64,000 bases of DNA from Bubalus kerabau (lineage: Eukaryota; Chordata; Mammalia; Artiodactyla; Bovidae), in NCBI RefSeq assembly GCF_029407905.1, contig NC_073632.1, positions 56,902,964-56,966,963 of the forward strand, read 5' to 3'. Shown in pieces: positions 34,481 to 47,979 of the stretch (position 1 is its first letter; each line of letters starts with the position of its first letter). The position numbers and the translations under genes are program-made. Below the pieces are notes generated by a model. The model saw only the letters and a list, made by a program, of their open reading frames with translations. It ran no database searches and was not told the DNA's origin.

Positions 34481-35819
34481 TTTATAGCAAGTCTGTTCAA
34501 AGCATAGTCAGTTCTTAAATAGACTCTAGATAATCATTGGATTCCCTTTTTGGATAATAAAGATTAATACAATTTAAAATACTACAATGATGGATACAAT
34601 GTGAGGAAAAGTGATAAAATTTCAAAGGAAGTAAGCCTGCTTGCTGAATAATATCATCTATTTTCAGCAATAGTAAATATTATACAGCATGAGATACTAT
34701 CACTTTTAAGAAAGATCCTGAAACCAAGTCAGTATAATGTTCTACTTGCTTGGCTGCTGGTGCTTAGATAGGAAGATGTGGGTCCAGGGAAAGGCTGAAA
34801 TAAGCACTTAGTCTGATGAGTCCCGTGGGTTTGCATCAGAATACTAAGGGATTATCCCAGAGCATTGATGTAGAAATAGGAACTCTCAAAACTTAATTTA
34901 ATAAAGCAACCCAGTTTTTTAAAAGAGGTAAAACATAAAACCATAGCCAAGAAAGCTCAGGATACAATTATAATAAAATAATATTTTCACCTATCAAAAT
35001 GACAAATTACTTGTTCTATACTTGCAAGAAAACATGAGGACAAATATTCATACTTTTGTAGGCATGTAGGCTGGTAAAACTCTTCCTGAGGAAATTCTGA
35101 TGATTTCTATTCTAGAGCCCTAACTCTGCTCATTATTTTGACCCACATATTCTCTTTTGTGTAGATAAACTAAGGAAATTATTATACATGTAGTCAAAGA
35201 TACAGCCAGCATAGGAAACCATCTGCATTGAAAGGCAGAAAATGTTAGCTCTTGTCATTTGTAACACATAAGTTTCTGGATTTTTTTTTTTTTTTAGATT
35301 GTGTATAACTTTTGTCTTCTTTATATTTTCAGTGTTCTCTATAATAAGCATGTATTTCCTTTATATTGAAAATCAGATTGTTTTCTCTCACTTATTTTAG
35401 GTTGTAGAGCAATCATTCAAGTGATGGCTTTCAGGTACTGATTTATCACAGGAGACAGTGAAGTTGCAATATAGATCCTTCTTTGTCTTAATTTTTTTAA
35501 AATACAGATTAAGGATAATAAGCTCAGTCAGAATGTTCTTCAAGAAAACTAAATTAAGGGACAGTTTCCAAAGTTTTATGTGAATACATTTTTAAGACCG
35601 AGTTTAAGAGTAGAGCACAGAAAATGCAGTGAATCAATGCTCTTTCCTTTGACACTGAGGGATAGATGGAAAATGATGGCTCATGACTAGTGGATTTTTA
35701 TTTTTTTAAAAATTAGAGGTTGCTTTATTCAATCTTCTCACTTTGTAGATGGAGCATCTGAGAACTTCCTGCTATCCCTATGCCTAAAAATCTACTAATG
35801 CTAGCTAGTTACTATTTTC
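34481..35819. other. Unassigned DNA upstream of ERV pol
   Basis: Expected to hold RT-coding sequence of the ERV if more were preserved, but no RT motif is recognisable. There is a T-run at about 35281-35295. Confidence 0.35.
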
Positions 35820-35955
35820 TATCCCATATTATGTAACAACCTAAATGGGAAAAATACATGTATACGTATTACTGAATCATTTTTCTGTACATCTGCAACT
35901 ATCACAACCTTGCTAGTCAACTGTATTCCAATGTAAAATAAAGTCTTAAAAAAAG
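35820..35955 (+). mobile_element. L1 3' end fragment
   Basis: Sense L1 3' terminus, from cctaaatgggaaaaa to the A-rich end with aaaataaagtcttaaaaaaa. Confidence 0.65.
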
Positions 35956-36000
35956 GTGCCTACCAGTACTCAGAATTTTGTTGACACTTTAGACATCTGT

Positions 36001-36134
36001 TGCTGCTGCTGCTGCTAAGTCGCTTCAGTCGTGTCCGACTCTGTGTGACCCCATAGATGGCAGCCCACGAGGCTCCCCCATCCCTGGGATTCTCCAGGCA
36101 AGAACACTGGAGTGGGTTGCCATTTCCTTCTCCA
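36001..36134 (-). mobile_element. BovA SINE monomer with 12-bp TSD
   Basis: A single antisense BovA unit with (CTG)n tail. TSD: ttagacatctgt (35989-36000) and ttagacatccgt (36135-36146), one mismatch. The 5' end stops where Bov-A2 units join, so it is a half Bov-A2. Confidence 0.92.
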
Positions 36135-36146
36135 TTAGACATCCGT

Positions 36147-37019
36147 TAGCTTTCCTATTTGTTGTGGTAAACAGACATGAAGGGATGCCAAAGGCAACCT
36201 GTATAATAATAAATGATGGTCACAAATGTGGCCCAAAATGTGTCACAATGAACTTCTGCTAGTTTTATTACTAGAAACCATCTCCCTTTCAAACTGTGTC
36301 TGAGTCATTTCTGACAATCTTCCAGTGTGCTACCTCTCATGTGCGCTCATGTCTTGTCGTCCACTTCTGCCTCAGGTCAGTACTGTTAGTTTAACGCTCC
36401 TAAAACTGCTTTACCATGGACTATAACTACCCTCATACAATGACCGTCTCCACTACTGTCATCTGGTCTCAGAGAAAGATTTCTGCTCATTCACTGTCTA
36501 CTTTGTCATAAATGTTGACCAGGTCTTCTCTTCAATTCCCCATAGCACACCATCAACCCCTCATTACATGGGAAATTGAAATTTATGGCACATCTTTAAT
36601 GAGGATCAGGGATAACAGAAAGGAAATGTAGAGGATTCGACAACCTCCCATAGCCATCATTTGAGTAAATCATACAAAAGTAAAGTCAATGAATTCATAC
36701 CCCAAAAAGGGGGTTGGAGGGAAGAGAGGGCTGTAAAACAAACAATTCTATTTCCCCTACACCATTGTGTTCTCTAGTGAGCAAATAAGCCACACTCTTC
36801 ACAAATGTCCAGAGACTTATTTTGTTTTAGATTGCCTTGTCAATGATTCATCTAAATCTTAAATACCTGTAAAGCTGAGATTAAAAAATGCTTTTGCCAT
36901 CACTAGGTTTTACTACTGTGGCTCTCCTTCATATACGACATTTCTAATTGCTTGAATATTTACATTTGTAACACTAAAGGATAGCTATTATACTGCAAGT
37001 TCTTACCTTGCATTTGTTT
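36147..37019. other. Unassigned DNA
   Basis: No repeat or gene recognised. Confidence 0.4.
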
Positions 37020-37160
37020 CATTTATCCTAATTCCATCTCCACAGCTAAATGGCTAACATTGCAAGGACAAGAACTGTTATTCTTTTTCCACTCTCCATA
37101 GTACTTTGCACAATACTGGACACAGAGTAGGCTTTTGATAACTCAAAGACTTGAGTGCAT
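37020..37160 (+). mobile_element. L2 LINE 3' end
   Basis: Diverged L2-like end (aaggacaagaactgttattc and gacacagagtaggctttt blocks). Confidence 0.5.
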
Positions 37161-38079
37161 TTGACTTAGAACACTAGGATAATTTGAGATTTGAGATATG
37201 ATGGCAATAGACTTCTTCAAATGTTTATTCTCTTTCTTCAGTGATTTAAGTGCCTTAGCCCTAAATTTAAGAGTGAACATAAATCATTATAAACACTATC
37301 ATGAAACAATAAGGAATGAAATCCAGGATTAAAAAGGAAGTAACTATGCATACATATGATTAGTCATTTGTATTTGACAATCCAGTGTTATTCTCTTTCT
37401 TTACGTAGTTTGTTAAGCTTTTAATGACAAAAACGTATTTGAAAAATGTATTCTATTTTATTATCAATCCAAGAAAACACATGGATCAATAGTATCCTAA
37501 GCACATTAACCTGCTGACTAGGGATTATCTTAAAAAACAGCAAATCTAACATTCATTCCCTGGAACAAGGACAAATAGAATAGAAAAACTGTTCACCTCC
37601 AGATTCAGGCAATTAGTTTTGAATATGTCTAGATGAGTGCTGAGATGAGAAATAAATGCACTGAATAGTAACTATGAAAAAAGATAAATTGCAAAAGAAG
37701 CCAAGGTACAAGTAAATAGCCTAACAGAAGGCACTTGAAAATAAATCCTCCCTAACTAATATCAGAGGTTTCAAAATATAAAGATCTATTAAGTTTTATT
37801 TCTGAACTTCTATAACTGTCCCCATGGTAACGTTCCAGGACAACTCAGATGGAAAATTTAAATTGAGAACCGCAGGTTGGACAGAAAGCACAAATGTCCA
37901 TAAATCCCTAACTTAATTGAGAAAATGAATTCTAGCGTTCATCTTTTTAAAATAATAAAGCAATAGGCCTTCTGTCATGATCAGGAGATGGGGTAATCTG
38001 AAGACAATCTGATAATTCTTCTTTTAAAAATGTGACCATAAAAATACAAAGTGGCAAATATTCTCAAGATAATATTTAT
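37161..38079. other. Unassigned AT-rich DNA
   Basis: No recognised repeat or coding frame. Confidence 0.4.
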
Positions 38080-38330
38080 CTTTTCTCAGAATGGCAGCTA
38101 TTCCTTTCCAAGTAAAAACTCTTATTTTGCTCCTATTATAAGAGTAATAGATGCACACAGAAACAAAAATTTTAAAAATATAGAGGGTTTTAAAATGAAA
38201 AGCAAGTCTTTCTTCCTGCCTCCCATTTCCAATTGCATTCCCTATAGATGACAGATTTTTTATACACTTTCTGGTTTTAGTTCTTTTATAGATTACCTTT
38301 GTTATTTCCTAATTAACAAGGATTATCTAC
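38080..38330 (+). mobile_element. Possible old LINE 3' region
   Basis: The pattern around agtaatagatgcacacag and gaaaagcaagtctttcttcc resembles an ancient L1ME/HAL1-type sequence. Low confidence and uncertain ends. Confidence 0.35.
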
Positions 38331-38984
38331 ATTCTAGGTTATCTTCTAGAGGTTATCTATATAAGCATATAACAATATTGCTGACACCACTATACCTCTT
38401 ATCGAGGTTGTCCCTAGCAGAAAAAAATGAGACATTAGCTCAGGCTTTCCACACCTTCCCCCTTCCCATTCAGTCTTTATTACATTTTTGTTTTAGTAAG
38501 TTTACTTGAGAATTTTAAGTAATCTGCTTAAATATGTCATTTTTAATTTATATTTCATCTCACTGAAATATGAAAAATATTAGTTATTCTGTAGTTCATT
38601 CTACTTCTTCTAAATTCAGATATACCATTATTTTACTGTTATAGAATTTGCATCTTATTTTCTAACAAACATAAATTCCTTCACTTTGTCTATATGTTCA
38701 TTCTGAAACTGAAAACCAACAGAAAGCATTTTCCATGATCATTCATTACAGAATCACATTCTATTTTTGAATTTAGAGGGAAAATAAATATAATCTACAA
38801 AATTGAACTTTGTAAATAAAATATTCCAAGAGCACAGATCAATTGGATTCTCAGTGTTTACTTGGCTGCTTCTCAAAGCTTTTGCCTAGGAGGAAATATC
38901 TGAAAAAATAATGAAGCTATATTTTCCAGAATTCTTTTAAAAGTGAAATATTTCAAATTTTAAAAGTCCACAAAGTGCCAAAGT
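38331..38984. other. Unassigned AT-rich DNA
   Basis: No recognised repeat or coding frame. The stretch separates two possible old LINE fragments. Confidence 0.4.
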
Positions 38985-39190
38985 GAAGAAACAGAGAATA
39001 TCCACCTTGAAACACACCAGAGTGATGTTTATGAACATCAAAGACAAAGAGAACATTTTAAAACCTTACAAAGAGAAAGAACAGAGAATACGTAAAGGAA
39101 TAAGAATTAGACTGACTTCAGATTTTTCAATAGCAACACTGGATGAAAGAAGACAGTGGAGAAAAGTCTCCAAAGTATTCAATACTAAAT
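38985..39190 (+). pseudogene. L1M/HAL1-type ORF1 C-terminal fragment
   Basis: A 69-codon open frame at 38983-39192 reads like the C-terminal RNA-binding part of an old L1 ORF1: NIKDKENILK, then IRLTSDFS and LDERRQW. It stops at 39190-39192. It is an isolated fossil, not a gene. Confidence 0.6.
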
Positions 39191-39423
39191 AAATAGCTTT
39201 TTCTCCTATCTTCTGCTGGGTATTGATTCCTCTTTTTCACTATTTTGACTTTTGTGATCATGAACCTCAACTAAGCCAATGAGACTCCCTTTCTCGGTGT
39301 TATGTACTGAATTGTGCTCTCTGCTTCCATCATCAGTGTTAAAAAGTAATCAGTCCTATGAACAAAAACTACATGAGAATAAGGGAGCATAGGGATGGAG
39401 GAGGTGAGTCTATTTTAAGGTAA

Positions 39424-39632
39424 TTGTGGTGGTTTAGTCATTAAGTTGTGTCCCATTCTTGTGACCGCCAGACTATAGCCCACCAGTCTCCTCTATCCAT
39501 GGGATTTTCCAAGAAAGAATACTGGAGTGGGTTGCCATTCCCTTCTCCCGGGGGTCTTCCCAACCCAGGGATCGAACTCAGGTATCCCGCTTTGCAGGCA
39601 GATTCTTTACCGATTGAGCCACTAGGGAAGCC
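39424..39632 (-). mobile_element. Bov-tA SINE
   Basis: Antisense Bov-tA with (GTG)n-like tail at left and tRNA-like head ending at 39632. TSD not clear. Confidence 0.9.
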
Positions 39633-40074
39633 AGGGGAGTAAACATTGGGAATTTTTGTTCATTGTGTGCTTGTCTACAGTTCTCAAAGGAAAAACACTC
39701 TCTAGTATCAGCAAGAGTTTTATGTAAAAGTACTTTACCAGTGATTGGTTCATTTTCACCATGTTAAAACCACAACACTTTTAACTGTTCACATTACACA
39801 TGTAACATTTGTAATCTACCCTTACCAACAAAGGAAAGACAATTGGACAGACAGCTGACAGCAACAACAACTGAAGATAGAAAACAGAGGAATATTTTCA
39901 GAGAGAAGAGGCAATCATGAAATTGAAGTCATATTTTAAACATAAACCATCTGGACCCAATAGAGGTGTGTCCTCATTATGGAGATGGCTAGATCAGGTT
40001 ACCGATGTGCATTTGAATCAAGAGAATAGCTGATAAAAATACCTTCTGCCTAAAATACACATAATCTCCAATCC
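39633..40074. other. Unassigned DNA
   Basis: No recognised repeat or gene between a Bov-tA and a MIR. Confidence 0.4.
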
Positions 40075-40235
40075 TAAAATCAATCCTAAAAATAGGCATT
40101 ATTATCTCTGTTTTATAAAACAGAACTAGAGACAGAGAAGTTAAACTACATAAAACCATTCAACTAATCAAAAGATCCACTGTTAGAGTTCAAAGCCCAT
40201 ACTCTGTACTTTAAACCACCAGCTTTTCCTAATTT
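40075..40235 (+). mobile_element. MIR SINE fragment
   Basis: Sense MIR: gcattattatctctgtttta, gagacagagaagttaaacta, then the diverged 3' part. Confidence 0.65.
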
Positions 40236-40281
40236 GCTCTAACTTTATGTTCATCAAGAAAACTTCATAATATTTATTCTT

Positions 40282-41400
40282 TTTTTTTAAATTTATTTTA
40301 TTTTTTAACTTTACAATATTGTATTGGTTTTGCCGTATATCAACATGAATCCACCACAGGTATACATGTGTTCCCCATCCTGAACCGTCCTCCCTCCTCC
40401 CTCCCCATACCATCCCTCTGGGTCGTCCCAGTGCACCAGCCCCAAGCATCCAGTATCATGCATCGAACCTGGACTGGCAGTTTGTTTCATATATGATATT
40501 ATACATGTTTCAATGCCATTCTCCCAAATCATCCTGCCCTCTCCCTCTCCCACAGAGTCCAAAAGACTTCTATACATCAGTGACTTTTTTGCTGTCTCAT
40601 ATACAGGATTATTGTTACCATCTTTCTAAATTCCATATATATGCATTAGTATACTGTATTGGTGTTTTTCTTTCTGGCTTACTTCACTCTGTATAATAGG
40701 ATCCAGTTTCATCCACCTCATTAGAACTGATTCAAATGCATTCTTTTTAATGGCTGAGTAATACTCCATTGTGTATATGTACCACTACTTTCTTATCCAT
40801 TCATCTGCTGATGGACATCTAGGTTGCTTCCATGTCCTGGCTATTATAAACAGTGCTGCGATGAACACTGGGGTACACATGTCTCTTTCAATTCTGGTTT
40901 CCTCGGTGTGTATGCCCAGCAGTGGGATTGCTGGGTCATATGGCAGTTCTATTTCCAGTTTTTTAAGGAATCTCCACACTGTTCTCCATAGTGGCTGTAC
41001 TAGTTTGCATTCCCACCAACAGTATAAGAGTGTTCCCTTTTCTCCACACCCTCTCCAGCATTTATTGCTTGTAGACTTTTGGATCACAGCCATTCTGACT
41101 GGTGTGAAATGGTACCTCATAGTGGTTTTGATTTGCATTTCTCTGATAATGAGTGATGTTGAGCATCTTTTCATGTGTTTGTTAGCCATCTGTATGTCTT
41201 CTTAGGAGAAATGTCTATTTAGTTCTTTGGCCCATTTTTTGATTGGGTCATTTATTTTTCTGGAGTTGAGCTGTAGGAGTTGCTTGTATATTTTTGAGAT
41301 TAGTTGTTCGTCAGTTGCTTCATTTGCTATTATTTTCTCCCATTCTGAAGGCTGCCTTTTCACCTTATAGTTTCCTTTGTTGTGCAGAAGCTTTTAAGTT
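40282..41400 (-). mobile_element. 5'-truncated young L1, no Bov-A2
   Basis: Antisense L1 3' part of 1.1 kb. An exact 14-bp TSD taatatttattctt is at 40268-40281 and 41401-41414. It contains the 3' UTR and ORF2 C-terminus (minus frame 40785-41189: IREMQIKTTMRYHFTPVRMA). The site where two other copies have Bov-A2 is empty here, at about 40631-40650. Confidence 0.95.
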
Positions 41401-41414
41401 TAATATTTATTCTT

Positions 41415-42039
41415 AAATAAATTTCACTACAGGGAAAAAGTTGCATAGTGATTTTTCATAAAATTCATGTAAGAAATATATTTGAACTATTAGGGAATTT
41501 ATAGAAATTTATAGAAATTTTACTTAAATCTTTAGAAGCATGTCTATGATCAAAAAATTAAATATACTTAAAGTTACAGAGGTATGGATCTTACAAAACC
41601 AATTTTTTTAATTATATGAATAATATACTGTCTTTAACATATAAAGTACAAGCCTATCATCAGAAGGACAGGAAGACTGGGATTTTTCTCAGTAGAAATG
41701 AAATGTTGGTCCTACTCTACCTGGCTTTCTCACTTGATTTCTCTTTATGCCTTTCCCAACCCCTAGCTGGAAGGTGATTGGTCGTCATTAAGTGCTTAAC
41801 TCAGCCATAGAACATTCTGACCCACAAAAAAATATCAAATTCATGTCCTTGGCCTTATTAAAACTGTTTCACAAATCATCATTATTCAAATTTATGTTTT
41901 AAAAATTCCAATAGTAATTATTGTCTGTAGAATCGTCTCAGTAATTAATCATGCACTGCTTCGTGACAAATCTATTGTTCTCTTAAACCGTTACTTACTA
42001 TTTTGTTATTTATCTGGATGCTACAGTCCATCTTTTACA
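41415..42039. other. Unassigned AT-rich DNA
   Basis: No recognised repeat or gene. Confidence 0.4.
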
Positions 42040-42205
42040 CTGGAACAAAACTATCTTCTTAAAGCACAGATACTACAGTCATGTTAGTGGCCCTGCTCCA
42101 AAACTGTGAAAGACTCGTTCTCAGGATTCTCTCTGGTGTTGAGCCCCTTGCTTCCACTGCATTTTACAAACCATGACACTATTCTACCTTCACTTTCTGT
42201 GCTTC
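42040..42205 (+). mobile_element. L2 LINE fragment
   Basis: The aaagcacagatactacagtc and ccctgctccaaaactgtgaa blocks resemble L2. Weak. Confidence 0.4.
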
Positions 42206-42211
42206 CCCACA

Positions 42212-42940
42212 GGGCAGAGTAATGGGCCCCTCAAAATGCCCACGTCCTAATCCCCAGAACCTGTGAATATATTACCTTGCATGGCAAAAGCGGCTTTGCA
42301 GTTGTGATTAAGAATCTTGAGATAGAGAAATAAGCCTGGATTAGGTAGGTGGGGGCCAATGTGATCACAAGGGTCCTTATTAGGGAAAAAGGAAATCAAG
42401 GGTCAGTCAGAGAAGAGGTGACAACAGAGGCCAGGATCAGAGAGAAAAATCTGAAGATGTGATGCTGTTATCTTGGAAGGTAGAGAGAGAACCACAAGCC
42501 AGAGAATGTAGGAAGGGAAGCTTCTAGAACCTGGAAAAGACAGAAAGAGATTTTCCCTAGAGCTTCCAGAAAAAAACAGGCTTCCCAGGTGGCACTGTTG
42601 ATAAAGAATCCCTGCCAATGCAGGAGACGTAAGAGACTCAGGTTTGACCCCTGGGTCAGGAAGATCCCCTGGGGCTACCCACTCCAGTATTCTTGCCTGG
42701 AGAATCCCATGGACAGAGGAGCATGGCGGGCTGCAGTCCATAGGGTCACAAAGAGTCGGACACGACTGAGTGGCTTAGCATACACACACCAGAAGAAGCT
42801 AGCCTGCTGACACCTTCATTTTGGCCCTGTGGGACTGATTTTTGGACTTCTCACCTCCAGAACTACAACATATGTATGTTATTTTAAGCCACTAAACTTA
42901 TGTTAATCCATCATAGTAGCAATGAGAAATTAATACAAAT
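42212..42940 (+). mobile_element. MLT1-like LTR split by Bov-tA
   Basis: Sense ERVL-MaLR LTR: cctaatccccagaacctgtg near 42249, ggtccttattaggg near 42372, ctgctgacaccttcatttt near 42806, taagccactaaac near 42887, and an attaatacaa end. A Bov-tA cuts it at 42579-42788. Confidence 0.75.
42579..42788 (+). mobile_element. Bov-tA SINE
   Basis: Sense Bov-tA inside the LTR, with tRNA-like head and BovA body ending in a catacacacac tail. Flanks ccagaaaaa and ccagaagaa may be the TSD. Confidence 0.9.
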
Positions 42941-45396
42941 CCAATTGAAGAAATCAGTCCCTTCTTTCAACTTATAAAACAGACTCTAAACTTTACTGAG
43001 GATTTTGGGAGATTGAATAGAGTATTCACATTTCAGAATAATGACTATTAGACATCTCTGCTTTTAAAATACACAAACTTTTTTCTCTCCCTCTCAGTTG
43101 TCTCTTCTCCCTTTCTTCAATTTCTTGTTTATCATAAATAGATGTTAAGCTTTTCCCTGTGTTAGACTTCTGATAATCCACACCCTTACGGTTTCAGGCA
43201 AAGTGATTTTTTTTTTTCCCCTTGATAACAGAACCCTTAGGGGTAAGATAGATAACAGCCCAAAAAGGTATTGCTCAATTGTTACAGTCAAAATAAGTCA
43301 AGGATGGATGAGGGGGGTCAAAGACAGAATCCCAATCAGGACCTCAATCCATTGCCCAGGGCCCAGGCATGGGCCAAGTTTTTATCCCAGAATCTCTTGC
43401 CTGAGGGAGGAGTCAGGTCCCCACAAAGAATGATCCAGCAGCAGTGGGAAGAGGATACATGGTCATGACTTCCTCCGTCCTTTTCCAAAGAAACCTGTGG
43501 CCATTTACTCACATAACTCTGTCCACTGGGGAAAGGGGAGTACTCAAGCATGCTGAGGTTTAGGGGTGCAGGGTCCAAGTTGACACTGAAACCTGGAGAT
43601 CTGGCTTTCTAGATTAAGTTTAACTCATACTGGGTATCCCACGCCCATGGAGCCCTCCATGATCATTCCCTCATCCTCAAATGTGTAACTGAAATAGACA
43701 TCCTTGGTAGTTGGCAGAATGCCCATACTGCTTCCCTGCCTGTATAATAAGAGCTATCATGGTTAAAAAAAAAAAAGCCAAAAGGTGAAACTCTCTGCCC
43801 CCGAACCAAGATAGCAAATTAAAGAAGAAAAAAAAAAAGCATTATGGGGAGAAATGGCAGATATTAGGACCACCCTTAAAGATGCAGGTTTGGTGTTTCC
43901 TATCAAATTCACTTTTTTTTTTTTAATCTAAGCATTTCCTCAATGAAATCCAGCTGTTAAGATAACAGTTTTTTCATCTCACTGTACATGAAACAGATAT
44001 CATATATGTAGATATAGATATATGTATATATTGCTTTTACCTCTCTAGGTCCTTTCTTATGGCAGATGCTCAGCACATTTTCCTTTCAATTTACTTGATC
44101 AGAAGTGCTAATTTCTGAATTCAACATATAAGTTTTAGCTGCACACAGGGTTAAATAATCTGTTGCTGAAGGCTCCTGGAATTGCCTTTGAATTTCCCGT
44201 CAGGAAGAAGTCAATGGATCTAAACTTAGTAGGACATTAGTTTTATTTGCTTTCCTTTTGTGCTGATAGTTTTACAGAGACTACTTGCAGCCTCTCCACA
44301 TACTCTCTGTGACTAATAGAATATACTTTCGAAATGTTTGCCCATAATTTTTTTCCTCTGCTTTCTTTGTTTTCCTCCTAACCTGAAAGAGAGGTCTCTG
44401 AATTATCAATAGAATTATGGCCAGTACCTAGGTTTTTTTTTTTTAACCTGAGACCAAGAGATGACATTAGACTATACCAACTAACAGGTCTTAAGAACAC
44501 AAACAGAAAGCCAGCAAGAAGGCAGATGGTCAAAAATTGAGCACAAATACTGACAAAGAAGTACCAGGAATACTACAGGATACAGTTATTATGCCAATTT
44601 CTTGCTCTTATTTCCTAACTTTGTAGAAAGTTAATAGCAAAATCATTGAATGTGATCAATATAAGGCAAGTCTAGGCTGCCTCAAGTTTTTCTTATCTTT
44701 CGTATTTAGAAGAAAAGTATGTAATTGGTTTGACAGGAAGAAACCAAAAAATGTTACATGAAATACTCTATCAAGGAATTTATTTTATCAACACCATTCT
44801 CCTACTCCAGGTAAGGAAACTGTGGCACTATAAGTCAAATTCTGCATCTGATTTTATACTCCCTGAGTGGAAACACTCTACATCCAAAATTGTTCTGGTA
44901 TTTGATGCTAGCATACCCCATTCAGAATGGAGCTTTATTTTTGAGATTTAAAGATTAGATCAGTTGAAGCATGGGTAACAGTGGTTAATTAGATACTCAA
45001 AATTTCAAAGGGCAGAGATAATATTCAATCATTTACTTAAAATCCCATAGCTCAAGTAAATAGTAGAATGTGACTAAAGGTTATTTCCAACTCACTTCCA
45101 CCAGAGAAGACTCAAATTACTTCCAAAGGGCAGCAGTCTGTCACACCCCTCAACTCCCTACCAATTCTTCACATCTAAGTTAAATGGACACAATATAGAA
45201 ATATGAGGTTATTATTAAAACTAAAGGAAAGCCCAGAACAGAGATAATATTCAACAGACACATCATTAGACCAAATGCTCCCAGGTGAGAACATCTCAGT
45301 GTCACACATCGGTTTGTGTGAAAATATGCTTGAGGCCATTTCCCAGCCTCAGTTACACAGCCTTGCACCGACATTCTCTACTGAAGTAATTATTCT
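42941..45396. other. Unassigned DNA
   Basis: No confident call in about 2.4 kb. The stretch 43290-43740 has the look of an old retroviral internal region in antisense, but I could not match it to a family. A-runs are at about 43765-43777 and 43828-43838, and a T-run at about 43912-43924. Confidence 0.35.
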
Positions 45397-45404
45397 ATGA
45401 CTGC

Positions 45405-45890
45405 AGAGACATTACTTTGCCAACAAAGGTCCATCTAGTCAAGGCTATGGTTTTTCTAGTGGTCATGTATGGATGTGAGAGTTGGACTGTGAAGAAAGCC
45501 GAGCGCCGAAGAATGGATGCTTTTGAACTGTGGTGTTGGAGAAGACTTGAGAGTCCCTTGGACCGCAAGGAAGTCCAACCAGTCCATTCTAAAGGAGATC
45601 AGTCCTGGGTGTTCATTGGAAGGACTGATGCTAAAGCTGAAACTCCAATACTTTGGCCACCTCATGCGACGAGTTGACTCATTGGAAAAGACCCTGATTC
45701 TGGGAGGTATTGGGAACAGGAGGAGAAGGGGATGACAGAGGATGAGATGGCTGGATGGCATCACTGACTCGATGCACATGAGTTTGAATGAACTCTGGGA
45801 GTTGGTGATGGACAGGGAGGCCTGGCGTGCTGCGATTCATGGGGTCGCAAAGAGTCAGACACAACTGAGCGACTGAACTGAACTGAACTA
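45405..45890 (+). mobile_element. BovB LINE 3' end with 8-bp TSD
   Basis: 5'-truncated BovB carrying the C-terminal domain in broken frames and an (ACTGA)n-type tail (45875-45890). TSD atgactgc at 45397-45404 and 45891-45898. Confidence 0.92.
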
Positions 45891-46892
45891 ATGACTGCTA
45901 ACAACCTTTTTTGACATAAGCTGCTGTCAAAAGATTTTGTTATTGTTTTTGGTTTTGTTTGAAATGTCTTCTACCCAAACTGTCTTCTATGTTTTCCCCT
46001 GCTGGAGAAGCAGATATTACCAAGTAAAATTCTAAGTGTATTGCTGAGGAATATTCTACTATAAGATATTACATAATTTATTCATTCACTTTTCAATAGG
46101 CATTTGAGCAATATCCAGGTTTTAACTATTGCAAATAATATTGCTATGAACACTTCTGTACATGTCTTTATGTAGACACCTGTTTTAATTTCTTTTGGTA
46201 AATTCCTAGAAATGAAATTATTGGATCCTGAGGAAAGTGTGTTTACTTTCTTAAGAACTGGCAGGCTGTTGTTAAAAATGGTCATACCATTTTATATTCC
46301 CATGAACAGTGAGTGTATGACAATTGTATTTTCTAAACATCTTCACCAAAATCAATCTTTTTAATTTTAGCTATTCTAGTAGGTATGTAGTAGTTTCAAA
46401 TGCATTTCCTTAATTACGAATGATGTTGAGCATTTTTCATGTGCTTATTTTCCATTTATAAATCTTCTTCAATAATGTGTCTGTTCAAATGCTTTTGCTC
46501 ATTTTTGTGGATTTCTTGTTGTCTTAATACTAAATATTGAAAGTTATTTGTATATTCTGGCTATAAGTCATTTATCAAACTTACTATTTACAAATATTTT
46601 CTATTCAGTCCATGTTTCATCTTTCACTGTCCAAGAAATATCTCTTGTAGAGCAAGAATGGTTAATTTTGATGAACAATTTTTCAATTTTCTTAATGGAT
46701 GGTGTTTTTGGTATCTTCACTAAAAAAATATCACAAAACCCAGGGTTTTCTACTATGCTTTTCTGTGTCTACTGAGATAATCCATATGATTTTTCTTGTT
46801 TAGTTTGTTGTTATGGTGAATTACATTGCCTGGTTTTCAAACGTTAAATCAGTTCTGTATTTCTGGAATAAGCCCCATATGATCATGACATA

Positions 46893-47614
46893 CAGGCAGA
46901 CTTCAGAGATACTATGTGTTCAGTTCCAGACCACCACTGCAAGAAAGCGAGTATATCAATAAAGCAAGTCACATGAATATTTTGGTTTCCCAGTGCATAT
47001 AAAATTATGTTTACACTGTACTTCCCAGGTGACTCTAGTGGTAAAGAACCTGCCTGCCGATGCAGGAAACATAGGAGATGTGGGTTTGATCCCTGGGTCA
47101 GGAAGATCACCTGGAGGAGGCCATGGCAACCCACTCATCTTCTTGCCTGGAGAATCCCATGGACAGAGGAGACTGGCAGGCTATGGTCCATAGGGTCGCA
47201 AAGAGTCAGACATAACTGAAGCAATTTAGCACATACTGTAATCTATTAACTATACAATAACATTATGTCTAAAAAATGTATACATACCTTAATTGAAAAA
47301 TACTTCATTGCTGAAAAACAGTAACCATCACGTGAGCCTTCAGTGAGACATAGTAGGAACATTAAACCTCACTGACCACAGATTACCACAACAAATATAA
47401 TAATGAAAAAGTTTGTAATATTGTGAGAATTACCAAAATGTGACACAAAGATCAAATGCTGCTGGAAAAATGGTGCTGATGGACTTTGATTCAGGATTGC
47501 CACAAAGGTAAAAAATATAATATTTTTAAAGTATAAAAATAGTATTTTATTAAAAAAACAATACATGTAAATCACAATTTTAAAAAAGAACCACAATAAA
47601 ACAAAGTGTTCCTG
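46893..47614. mobile_element. Tigger1-like DNA transposon, internally deleted
   Basis: Ends are recognisable: caggcagacttcagagat at left, and the right end reads cacaataaaacaaagtgttc before cctg at 47614. Internal blocks fit Tigger1 (gtttcccagtgcatataaaa, ggagt-free junction, gagaattaccaaaatgtgac). The transposase-coding centre is missing, so it is non-autonomous. It is split by a Bov-tA at 47021-47232. Confidence 0.8.
47021..47232 (+). mobile_element. Bov-tA SINE in Tigger
   Basis: Sense Bov-tA with tRNA-like head near 47021-47095 and BovA body. It ends in a tagcacata tail. The flanking Tigger sequence continues as actgtaatctatt. Confidence 0.88.
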
Positions 47615-47688
47615 CATTATCCTTTCCACATATTTTTAATATAATTGCAAAATTTATTTAAAGTGTTTCATCTTTGTTTATGAGGAAT

Positions 47689-47966
47689 GCTGCTGCTGCT
47701 GCTGCTAAGTCGCTTCAGTCATGTCCGACTCTGTGCGACCCCTTAGACGGCAGACTAACAGGCTCCTCTGTCCCTGGGATTCTCCAGGCAAGAATACTGG
47801 AGTGGGTTGCCATTTCCTTCTCCAATGCAGGAAAGTGAAAAGTGAAAGTGAAGTCGTTAGGTCGTGTCCAATTCCTAGCTACCCCATGGACTGCAGCCTA
47901 CCAGGCTCCTCCGTCCATGGGATTTTCCAGGCAAGAGTACTGGAGTGGGATGCCATTGCCTTCTCC
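47689..47966 (-). mobile_element. Bov-A2 SINE with 13-bp TSD
   Basis: Antisense Bov-A2 with TSD gtttatgaggaat at 47676-47688 and 47967-47979. It inserted at the very left edge of the adjoining BovB. Confidence 0.95.
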
Positions 47967-47979
47967 GTTTATGAGGAAT

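Noticed and set aside
43290..43740. ERV internal region
   Set aside because: Composition is suggestive, but I could not find a retroviral motif in any frame, so no call was made.
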